Shown one piece after another: positions 6,597 to 12,967 of a stretch of 16,950 bases of DNA. This DNA is from CANKHA01 sp034668825 (GTDB lineage Bacteria > Pseudomonadota > Alphaproteobacteria > Rhizobiales > Xanthobacteraceae), in the NCBI GenBank assembly GCA_034668825.1, contig JAXDOR010000166.1:1-16950 (forward strand), given 5' to 3'. Position numbers and translations under genes: made by a program. The notes beneath the pieces are model-generated. The model worked only from the letters and a program-made list of their open reading frames with translations. It searched no databases and had not been told where the DNA came from. Numbering within the stretch: the first letter of the stretch is position 1; every line of letters starts with the position of its first letter.

Positions 6597-7865
6597 ATGC
6601 CGCGCGTTGCAGTATTCCCGATTACGGGGCGCGCTCCTGACATGAAATCGATCGGAGCAAAATCCACGGTCCCGGCCGCGGATTCTCGCGACCTTTGGTC
6701 GCGATCCTTCCGATCCGTCCGTGCGGAAACGGAGAAGCGCGCGGCGCCGCTGTCGCCCGAGGACCAGGTCGTCCAATCCATGGCCGACGCCAGCCCGACC
6801 AAATGGCACCGCGCGCACACGACCTGGTTCTTCGAGCAGTTCCTGCTGACACCGCACTGGCCCAGCTATCGGGTTTTCGACCAGCGGTTCGCCTATTTGT
6901 TTAATTCCTATTATGTCGCCGCCGGGCCTCGGCATGCGCGACCGATGCGCGGGCTGGTGACGCGGCCGAGTGTCGCCGAGGTCAAAGCCTATCGCACCCA
7001 TGTGGACGCTGCGGTCGAAAAGTTGATCGACACGGCGGATTCAGCGACGCTGGAGAAGATCGTTCCCGTGCTTGAAATCGGCCTGCACCATGAGCAGCAG
7101 CATCAGGAACTCATCCTTACCGATATTCTCCACGCCTTCGCTCAGAATCCGACTTTTCCTGCCTACGATAAGAATTGGCAGTTCGTTTCTCAGACCAATT
7201 CCAGAAGCTACGCCGATATCGAGAGCGGTATTCATAGGATCGGCCGCGACGACAACCAATTTTCATTCGACAATGAGGGTCCGCAGCACCAAGTCTTCCT
7301 TCGCCCTGCGCGCATCGCTCGTCCACTCGTCACCAATGCGGAATGGCTCGAATTCATCGCGGACGGCGGTTATGCGAGACCCAGCCTATGGCTGTCCGAC
7401 GGCTGGGCAACGGTTGAAGCGGAAGGCTGGCGCGCACCCGGCTATTGGCAGCAAGTCGATAGCGCGTGGTTCTCGATGACGCTCGCGGGTCTGCAGCCCG
7501 TTGATCCAAAATTGCCCGTGTGCCATGTGAGCTATTACGAAGCCGACGCATTCGCGCGTTGGGCCGGCAAGCGCCTTCCGACGGAAGCGGAATGGGAAGT
7601 CGCGACCCGCGACAACTCGCTCGCAGATGCCTTCGGCAAGGTCTGGCAATGGACCTGTAGCCCCTACACGCCATACCCAGGATACCAGCCGCTTGAAGGC
7701 ACGCTCGGCGAATACAATGGAAAATTCATGGTGAACCAGATAGTGCTGCGCGGAAGCTCGCTGGCGACACCGGAAGGTCATGCGCGGCCCAGCTATCGAA
7801 ACTTCTTTCCCCCGTCAGCGCGGTGGCAGTTCAGCGGCCTGCGTTTAGCTGAGGACGCTCGGTGA
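6597..7865 (+). CDS. egtB: ergothioneine biosynthesis protein EgtB (sulfoxide synthase)
   Basis: The 422-residue protein combines an N-terminal DinB-like helical domain with a C-terminal formylglycine-generating-enzyme-like domain, the EgtB architecture. Iron ligands are visible as the HRAH motif (71-74) and HHEQQHQE (164-171, H165-x3-H169). The C-terminal domain shows NEGPQHQVFL, VTNAEWLEFIADGGY, CHVSYYEADAFARWAGKRLP with TEAEWE, GKVWQWTCSPY and RNFFPPSARWQFSGLRLA. EgtB is a non-haem iron enzyme that joins trimethylhistidine (hercynine) to cysteine or gamma-glutamylcysteine through a sulfoxide. The ATG at 6597 has GAGG upstream; the ATG at 6642 is a possible shorter start. The 229-base leader region (6368-6596) holds only a weak promoter candidate (TTGCTA at 6393, TCTAAA at 6416, 17-base spacer). 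egtD follows after about 36 bases. Confidence 0.95.
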   Translation: MPRVAVFPITGRAPDMKSIGAKSTVPAADSRDLWSRSFRSVRAETEKRAAPLSPEDQVVQSMADASPTKWHRAHTTWFFEQFLLTPHWPSYRVFDQRFAYLFNSYYVAAGPRHARPMRGLVTRPSVAEVKAYRTHVDAAVEKLIDTADSATLEKIVPVLEIGLHHEQQHQELILTDILHAFAQNPTFPAYDKNWQFVSQTNSRSYADIESGIHRIGRDDNQFSFDNEGPQHQVFLRPARIARPLVTNAEWLEFIADGGYARPSLWLSDGWATVEAEGWRAPGYWQQVDSAWFSMTLAGLQPVDPKLPVCHVSYYEADAFARWAGKRLPTEAEWEVATRDNSLADAFGKVWQWTCSPYTPYPGYQPLEGTLGEYNGKFMVNQIVLRGSSLATPEGHARPSYRNFFPPSARWQFSGLRLAEDAR

Positions 7866-7901
7866 CACGATGCCCGGCATAATCAACAAATTCGGTGCGT
7901 G

Positions 7902-8876
7902 ATGGTAGCGTTAGTACGAACTAGTCGTCGAACCGACGTAGGCTTTGAGAGCGAGCCATTCGCAACGGATGTGCTCAAGGGATTAAGATCGACCCCGAAG
8001 TCGATCCCGCCGAAATATTTCTATGACGCAGCCGGCTCGCAATTATTCGAGCGTATTACCGAGTTGCCGGAATATTATCTGACGCGAACTGAAGTTGGCA
8101 TTCTCAAGAACAACGCTGCCGCGATCACCGATACAATCCGCCCCGGCTCGGCTCTGATCGAGTTTGGCAGCGGCTCCAGCCGTAAGACCCGCATTCTGCT
8201 TCGGGCCGCAAAGTCAGTCGGCGCTTATGTGCCGGTCGATATCTGCGGTGAAATGCTGGATGAGGAGGCCGCACGGCTGCGAGGGGAGTTCCCCCAGCTC
8301 GCGGTATCGCCGGTCGTGGCGGATTTCACCCAGCCGTTCGATCTGCCGGCCGCTGCTTCGGGCGTTCCGCGCGCGGGCTTCTTTCCGGGATCGACTATCG
8401 GTAATTTCGAGCCGCATGAGGCGGCGGCATTCTTGCGCCACGCCGGGCGAATATTGGGACGCGGCGCGGTTCTTATTGTTGGAATCGATCTGGTAAAAGA
8501 TCCGGATATCATCAACGCCGCTTACAACGACAGCGCCGGTATCACTAAGAAATTCAATCTCAATCTGCTTATCCGGATGAATCGCGAACTCGGCGCCGAT
8601 TTCCATCTCGACAGCTTCGAGCATCACGCCTTCTACAATCGCGAACGCCACCGTATTGAAATGCATCTCGCCAGCAGCAAGCGGCAAAAGGTAAAGGTGC
8701 GCGGCGAGACCATCGATTTCCGCGCCGGCGAAACGATCCATACCGAGAACAGCTACAAATATACCGTCGACTCGTTTGGCGCACTGGCCCGCGGCACCGG
8801 ATGGACCCCGGTTTCGGTCTGGACCGATGCTGATCGTTATTTTTCGGTCCAGGCGTTGACCTTGCAAGGCAATTAA
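7902..8876 (+). CDS. egtD: L-histidine N(alpha)-methyltransferase EgtD
   Basis: The 324-residue protein is the usual EgtD length. Visible motifs are PPKYFYDAAGSQLFERIT and LPEYYLTRTE (histidine-side region), LIEFGSGSSRKTR (SAM-binding loop), YVPVDICGEML, FFPGSTIGNFEP (with the Asn that contacts substrate in characterised EgtD), GIDLVKD, AYNDSAGITKKFNLN and TENSYKY. EgtD methylates L-histidine three times to hercynine, the substrate of EgtB encoded just upstream. The start is uncertain by one codon: GTG at 7899 is followed directly by ATG at 7902, and no clear ribosome-binding site is seen. A ten-codon mini-frame (7870-7902) ends in TGATG over this start, so reinitiation from egtB translation is conceivable. 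No egtA, egtC or egtE lies in the window. Confidence 0.95.
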   Translation: MVALVRTSRRTDVGFESEPFATDVLKGLRSTPKSIPPKYFYDAAGSQLFERITELPEYYLTRTEVGILKNNAAAITDTIRPGSALIEFGSGSSRKTRILLRAAKSVGAYVPVDICGEMLDEEAARLRGEFPQLAVSPVVADFTQPFDLPAAASGVPRAGFFPGSTIGNFEPHEAAAFLRHAGRILGRGAVLIVGIDLVKDPDIINAAYNDSAGITKKFNLNLLIRMNRELGADFHLDSFEHHAFYNRERHRIEMHLASSKRQKVKVRGETIDFRAGETIHTENSYKYTVDSFGALARGTGWTPVSVWTDADRYFSVQALTLQGN

Positions 8877-8913
8877 CGCGCTTTAAACTAAATGCGCGAG
8901 GGAGCAGTGAATC

Positions 8914-9795
8914 ATGAAAATTGTTGGCTTTGAAATCCAAGCCGGATTGCGGCTGGGCGTGGTTGAAGGTGACCAGGTCATCGACCTGCAAGAAGCGGAC
9001 GCCAAGGCTCCCAATGATCTGGGAGAATGGCTGCGACGGAATGAAGGAGACCTGACGCCGCTTGCCGATCTTGCCAAGCGCGCGCCCGCGGGCGCCCGCC
9101 GCCCACTCGAAGGGCTCAAATACGCGCTCCCGGTGGCCCATCCCGGTAAGATCGTTTGCCTTGGGCTCAACTACCTGGAGCACGTCAAGGAAGGGATGCA
9201 GCGCGACAACATCCCGAAATTCCCTACCATCTTCATGCGCTGCCAAACCTCGCTCGTCGCGCATGAGCGCCCGATCATTCGGCCGCAGGTCAGCGAAACG
9301 CTCGATTACGAAGCTGAGATGGTGGTGATCATCGGCAAGCGCGCGAGACATCTGACGGTAGCCAACGCTTATTCGTGCATCGCCGGATATTCGTGTTTCA
9401 ACGATGGCTCGGTGCGCGAATTCCAGCGCCGCACTACGCAGTGGGATATGGGCAAGAACTTCGACCGGACCGGCCCTTTCGGTCCCTGGATGGTGACCGC
9501 CGACGAGGTGCCCCCAGGCGGCAAGGGCTTGAAGATCGAAAGCCGTCTCAACGGTCAAGTGATGCAGTCCGACAATACCGACAACATGATGTTCCCGGTG
9601 GCCGAGACGCTGGCCGACATCAGCCAGGGCATGACGTTGGAGCCGGGAGACGTGATCGTCACCGGCACGCCGTCGGGAGTAGGATTCGCGCGCAAGCCAC
9701 CGGTATGGATGAAGCACGGTGACGTCTGCGAGATCGAGATCGAGGGCGTAGGTTTGTTGCGCAATCCGATTGAAGACGAAAAGCCCGCTGCATGA
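8914..9795 (+). CDS. fumarylacetoacetate hydrolase-family protein (acylpyruvase type)
   Basis: A 293-residue protein preceded by GGGAG. It has the C-terminal FAH fold: LGLNYLEH (83-90), the metal-binding DYEAE (131-135, Glu133 and Glu135), CFNDGS (161-166, Asp164), KNFDRTGPFGPW and GTPSGVG (251-257). Enzymes of this family use Mg2+ or Mn2+ to cleave C-C bonds in beta-diketo acids such as fumarylpyruvate, acylpyruvates or 2-hydroxyhepta-2,4-diene-dioates. The gene overlaps the next reading frame by ATGA, and a gentisate/salicylate dioxygenase-like gene follows, so fumarylpyruvate or a related ring-cleavage product is the likely substrate. A short inverted repeat (CGCGC at 8877, GCGCG at 8894) lies between egtD and this gene but lacks a T tract. 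Cytoplasmic. Confidence 0.88.
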   Translation: MKIVGFEIQAGLRLGVVEGDQVIDLQEADAKAPNDLGEWLRRNEGDLTPLADLAKRAPAGARRPLEGLKYALPVAHPGKIVCLGLNYLEHVKEGMQRDNIPKFPTIFMRCQTSLVAHERPIIRPQVSETLDYEAEMVVIIGKRARHLTVANAYSCIAGYSCFNDGSVREFQRRTTQWDMGKNFDRTGPFGPWMVTADEVPPGGKGLKIESRLNGQVMQSDNTDNMMFPVAETLADISQGMTLEPGDVIVTGTPSGVGFARKPPVWMKHGDVCEIEIEGVGLLRNPIEDEKPAA

Positions 9796-10364
9796 GCGAA
9801 GCTAAGAATTTGAATGTCATCAGCATCTGCGGGAGCCTGCGCAAGGGTTCCTACAACGCAATCCTGGCTCGCGCTTTGCCGGAACTCGCGCCGGCGGGAA
9901 TGATGATCAAGCCGGCGCCGTCTTTTGCTGAATTTCCGATCTACAACGCGGACATTCAGAACGAAAAAGGCATTCCCGCGGAGGTGACGGCGCTTGCCGA
10001 CGCCATTCGTGCCGCGGACGGGGTGGTGGTCGTCTCGCCGGAATATAATTTCTCCATTCCCGGCGGGCTGAAGAATGCCATCGACTGGCTCTCGCGCGTG
10101 GAAAAGCAGCCGTTCGGCGGCAAGCCGGTGGCGCTGCAATCGGCTTCACCCGGACCGGTCGGCGGCGCGCGGATGCAATATCACCTGCGGCAAGCGCTGA
10201 ATTCCATCGACGCTTTCATCCTCAATAAGCCGGAAATCTTCGCCAACAATGTGAAGTCCCGCGTGGACGATGCTGGCGGCAAATTGACCGATGAAGCTAC
10301 TCGCGGCTTTATCAAACAGCAGCTCGCGGCCTTTGCCATTTTCATCGAGCGGGTTCGGGCGTAA
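9792..10364 (+). CDS. NAD(P)H-dependent FMN reductase (flavodoxin-like, ChrR/azoreductase type)
   Basis: A 190-residue flavodoxin-fold protein. GSLRKGSYN (14-22) is the FMN-phosphate loop, and SPEYNFSIPGGLKNAIDWLSR (82-102) is the signature that closes the flavin site in the NADPH-dependent FMN reductase family. Members reduce FMN, quinones, chromate or azo compounds with NAD(P)H. Its ATG overlaps the FAH-family stop (ATGA at 9792-9795), so the two are translationally coupled. In this setting it may protect against quinones formed from aromatic substrates or supply reduced flavin; that is inference. After the stop is a hairpin GCGAAA-N8-TTTCGC (10366-10385) without a following T run, so a terminator is not convincing. 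Confidence 0.88.
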   Translation: MSEAKNLNVISICGSLRKGSYNAILARALPELAPAGMMIKPAPSFAEFPIYNADIQNEKGIPAEVTALADAIRAADGVVVVSPEYNFSIPGGLKNAIDWLSRVEKQPFGGKPVALQSASPGPVGGARMQYHLRQALNSIDAFILNKPEIFANNVKSRVDDAGGKLTDEATRGFIKQQLAAFAIFIERVRA

Positions 10365-10420
10365 CGCGAAAAGCTCCGATTTCGCATCGCTGGCGTGCAG
10401 CTTCGGCTGGCCTCCTATTA

Positions 10421-10449
10421 TTCCGCAAGCCGGTCCCTTGCGCTATAAT
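10421..10449 (+). promoter_or_regulatory. putative promoter of the gentisate/salicylate dioxygenase-like gene
   Basis: A perfect TATAAT (10444-10449) lies 31 bases before the ATG at 10481; the element 17 bases upstream (TTCCGC, 10421-10426) is a poor -35. If used, transcription begins near 10456, downstream of the ATG at 10448, which supports 10481 as the true start. The dioxygenase gene could also be read from the upstream FAH/FMN-reductase operon. Confidence 0.35.
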
Positions 10450-10480
10450 GCATGAAACCGAAATCCTAGGGAGGAATGTC

Positions 10481-11560
10481 ATGACGGTCTCGACAGCGGA
10501 AAAGGGCCACGCGGCGCCTGCAGCTCCCGGCGCCCAGCGCGACATTCAAGCACTGCGTCGCGCTTATTATGAACGTATTGCCAAAAAGAACATGGCGCCG
10601 CTGTGGGAGGTGATGAAGACCCTCGTGCCGAAGGAGCCGGCTACGGCTTTTGTGCCGGCGATCTGGCGCTTCAATGATTTCAAGCCGATGGTTTTCGAAG
10701 GTGGGAATTTAATCACGGCGCAGGAAGCGGAACGGCGCGTTCTGGTGCTGGAAAACCCGGGCGTAAAAGGCAAGTCCGCAATTACGCAATCGCTCTATGC
10801 CGGCATTCAACTCGTTCTTCCGGGCGAAATCGCGCCGCCGCACCGCCATACCGCGGGCGCGATCCGTTTCATTCTCGACGGCGACGGAGCCTATACCCAG
10901 GTCGACGGCGAGAAGACGTTGATGAGCCCCGGCGATTTCGTCATTACGCCGAGCTGGACCGCGCATGATCACGGCAACGATTCAAGCAAGCCGATGATGT
11001 GGCTCGATGTGCTTGACGTACCCACCGTCAATTTTTTCGCCGCCGCCTTCTTTGAGGATATGGGGGAGGAGCCGCAGAACACGCGGCGTGAGCACGGCGA
11101 CTCGCTGGAGCGCTACGCTTCCGGCGTCTATCCCGACGGTAGCGACACGTCGCTCAAACGCAGCCCGATCATCAATTATCCGTATACGCGTATGCGACCC
11201 ATCCTTGAGCGGCTGCAAAAAAGCGGCGAGGTGGACGCACGCCACGGCGCGCGCATCCGCTACGCCAACCCATTTAATGGAGGATGGGTGACGCCAACCA
11301 TGGGCGCACACCTCTCGCTGCTACCGAAGGGATTCAAAGGCAAGCCCTACCGGTCCACGGACGGCACCATTTTCACCTGTGCCGAAGGACGGGGAAGAAC
11401 CACAGCTGACGGCGTCGTGCTCGAATGGACAAAGGGCGACGTCTTCGTCGTGCCGTCGTGGAAGCGCTATAGCCACGAGGCCACCGACGAGACGGTGCTG
11501 TTTGGCATCTCCGACCGCCCGTCTCAGGAAGCGCTTGGCATCTGGCGCGAGGAGAGCTAA
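10481..11560 (+). CDS. gentisate/salicylate 1,2-dioxygenase-like bicupin
   Basis: The frame is open from 10448, but ATG 10481 follows a strong GGGAGGA site and gives 359 residues, the usual length. The N-terminal cupin contains PPHRHTAGAIRFILDGDGAY (119-138) with iron ligands His121 and His123, and AHDHGND (161-167) with His162. The second cupin includes NGGWVTPTMGAHLSLLPKG and GDVFVVPSWKRYSHEA. The family opens gentisate (2,5-dihydroxybenzoate) between C1 and C2 to maleylpyruvate. Using recalled numbering of the Pseudaminobacter salicylate 1,2-dioxygenase with an offset of two, Arg85, Gly108, Arg129 and His164 match its Arg83, Gly106, Arg127 and His162, while Tyr106 replaces Trp104. Salicylate-type activity is therefore possible. 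The partner hydrolase gene is two genes upstream. Confidence 0.85.
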   Translation: MTVSTAEKGHAAPAAPGAQRDIQALRRAYYERIAKKNMAPLWEVMKTLVPKEPATAFVPAIWRFNDFKPMVFEGGNLITAQEAERRVLVLENPGVKGKSAITQSLYAGIQLVLPGEIAPPHRHTAGAIRFILDGDGAYTQVDGEKTLMSPGDFVITPSWTAHDHGNDSSKPMMWLDVLDVPTVNFFAAAFFEDMGEEPQNTRREHGDSLERYASGVYPDGSDTSLKRSPIINYPYTRMRPILERLQKSGEVDARHGARIRYANPFNGGWVTPTMGAHLSLLPKGFKGKPYRSTDGTIFTCAEGRGRTTADGVVLEWTKGDVFVVPSWKRYSHEATDETVLFGISDRPSQEALGIWREES

Positions 11561-11632
11561 GCGCACTTCGTAATTGCAGGGGAGAGTTCAGGACTGTTCT
11601 AGGGAGGCTTGTCGGGTGTTCACTTGGCGAAG

Positions 11633-11839
11633 TTATCCGAGTTCGATCTTGCTATAGATCGTACTGTTCAGTTCCACCTTTTCGCTCGACAGCGTCACTC
11701 CGACCGTAAAGGTTTCGTTGCCTTCTAATCTGCCACTGGCGATAGCCTCGCGAAGGGTTTTTTCTATTTCGCGTTGCACGCTGGAGCTAACGTTCTTCAG
11801 AAATCGAGCGACTGCCGCCTTCAACGCGTCGTCCTGCAT
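11633..11839 (-). CDS. DUF6494-type small protein, copy 2
   Basis: The 68-residue protein starts MQDDALKAAVARFLKNVS and carries QREIEKTLREAIASGRLEGNE, ending SKIELG. It matches the copy at 5507-5713 over its full length without gaps (27 of 68 identical by eye), with the FLK, QREIEK and GRLxGNE cores conserved. AGGA lies 7-10 bases ahead of the ATG at 11839. The protein is soluble and its function unknown. It sits alone on the minus strand between the dioxygenase gene (stops 72 bases apart) and the divergent bactofilin gene. The divergent region 11840-12076 contains a perfect 10-bp palindrome TTATCGATAA (11981-11990) but no convincing paired promoter elements. Confidence 0.8.
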   Translation of the reverse strand: MQDDALKAAVARFLKNVSSSVQREIEKTLREAIASGRLEGNETFTVGVTLSSEKVELNSTIYSKIELG

Positions 11840-12076
11840 GACATTTCCTAAAACTCTGAACGCGCTGATACGGGTTTAGCCGTCAGCTGCGGATGTGGTT
11901 AATTTTGGCAGGTATAGACGAACGCATATAGCCGGCAAGTGGCAACTCTACGTCCGCGATCAAAAGAGGCTTTGCCGCCGTTATCGATAATTTTGATTTT
12001 ACAACGCGGCGCGCCGATTCCGGCTATGATTGGATGCAGCAGAAGCTTGTCCCGTCAGTACTAAGAGGAGAATAGA

Positions 12077-12586
12077 TTGAGCTATCTTTCCCAGTTGAAA
12101 GGTGAGCGCGACAAGAAAGGCCTCAAGCTCGCTCAAGATGAGCCTCGTCTTCCGGAACCCGCCGACAACAGTATGTTGTTGGAAAAAGCTTCCATACTCG
12201 GTGCTGGCATGATCATCACGGGCAATATTGTCTGCGACGGTTCCGTGCAGATCTTTGGCCGTGTCATCGGCGATATTCACGTCTCCCATCTTCTCATCTG
12301 TGAAGGCGCCGAAGTAGAAGGGAAAATCACCGCCGAGGAGACATCCATTCAAGGAGCCTTTAAAGGCACCCTTCACAGCAATACTGTGAAGCTGCAGGGT
12401 AACGCCGCGATTGAAGGCGAGATATTCAACAAGTCGCTGACGATCGAGCCGAACGTGCAGTTCGAAGGCACAGCGCGGCGGCTTAATAAGCCGGTCGATC
12501 CGCCATCAAACATGCAAACAGAGGGCGAGATATTGCCGACGACCTTGTTGGCTGGGGCGACTCCGGTTATTCGAGTGGTCGGCTAA
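12077..12586 (+). CDS. bactofilin (polymer-forming cytoskeletal protein)
   Basis: A 169-residue protein with a short N-terminal tail (1-35), a bactofilin beta-helix core from about 37 to 135 and a disordered C-terminal tail. The core has the repeating hydrophobic/Gly pattern: ILGAGMIITGNIVCDGSVQI, FGRVIGDIHVSHLLICEGAE, VEGKITAEETSIQGAFKGTL and VKLQGNAAIEGEIFNKSLTI. Bactofilins polymerise without nucleotides into filaments that often lie on the inner membrane and place envelope enzymes. The start is TTG at 12077, supported by AAGAGGAG ending 6 bases upstream. The gene is followed in the same direction by a BrnA-like antitoxin and a FemAB-like transferase; the latter is an envelope enzyme candidate. 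The usual M23 peptidase partner of bactofilins is not present in the window. Confidence 0.9.
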   Translation: MSYLSQLKGERDKKGLKLAQDEPRLPEPADNSMLLEKASILGAGMIITGNIVCDGSVQIFGRVIGDIHVSHLLICEGAEVEGKITAEETSIQGAFKGTLHSNTVKLQGNAAIEGEIFNKSLTIEPNVQFEGTARRLNKPVDPPSNMQTEGEILPTTLLAGATPVIRVVG

Positions 12587-12637
12587 TACAGCTGCTACGC
12601 GTGACGAGCTTTGAGCCGATATCAATTAGGGTGACGA

Positions 12638-12871
12638 ATGTCAGCCGATAGACCACGCAGAATAACCGACCCCCGGCAGGCCGCGGAAGCGGCGTTTAAG
12701 ATTGCGACGACGAAACCTGCCGAGGTCGCACCAAAGAAGCCGTCTGTTCCAAACGCCAAAGAGCTTGTTTCTTTGCGCATCGATCGCGACGTTCTCGATC
12801 ATTTCCAGGAAAGCGGTCCGGGCTGGCAGGACAGGATCAACGAAGCCCTAAGAAAGGTGGCGGGAAAGTAG
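12638..12871 (+). CDS. BrnA-family antitoxin-like protein, no BrnT beside it
   Basis: A 77-residue protein with a basic, flexible N-terminal half (RPRRITDPRQAAEAAFKIAT). Its C-terminal BrnA/DUF4415 domain, at about 44-77, reads VSLRIDRDVLDHFQESGPGW followed by QDRINEALRKVAGK. This ribbon-helix-helix domain normally binds DNA and neutralises BrnT, a RelE-like ribonuclease encoded just upstream. Here the gene upstream is the bactofilin and the one downstream the FemAB-like transferase, so no BrnT is adjacent. It could be a solitary regulator or the remnant of a toxin-antitoxin pair. AGGG precedes the ATG at 12638. Confidence 0.8.
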   Translation: MSADRPRRITDPRQAAEAAFKIATTKPAEVAPKKPSVPNAKELVSLRIDRDVLDHFQESGPGWQDRINEALRKVAGK

Positions 12872-12967
12872 CGCCACTTGCACTTTCCGCCTCCACGTTT
12901 TCCTTTCTGTTTACGCTGTCTCTGCAGGATTTACCGGACGTACACGCGGGCGGCGTAAAAGGGCCGG

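Noticed and set aside
7870..7902. Ten-codon frame between egtB and egtD as a separate small gene
   Set aside because: Too short to support as a gene; at most a coupling element, since its stop overlaps the egtD ATG.
8569..9717. Long minus-strand open frame (382 codons) opposite egtD and the FAH-family gene
   Set aside because: Both plus-strand genes are clear family members; the antisense product is rich in Arg, His and Ser, spans two genes and the gap between them, and shows no domain. Long antisense frames are expected in GC-rich DNA.
10366..10385. Inverted repeat GCGAAA-N8-TTTCGC as a terminator after the FMN reductase gene
   Set aside because: The stem is only six pairs and no T run follows.
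10448..10480. Upstream ATG of the dioxygenase
   Set aside because: It overlaps the TATAAT and lacks a ribosome-binding site, whereas GGGAGGA precedes the ATG at 10481.
11981..11990. Perfect palindrome TTATCGATAA upstream of the bactofilin gene as an operator
   Set aside because: A ten-base AT-rich palindrome is common by chance, and no promoter elements flank it at useful spacing.
11998..12030. TTTACA and TATGAT as the bactofilin promoter
   Set aside because: The spacer is 21 bases, outside the usual 16-19 range.
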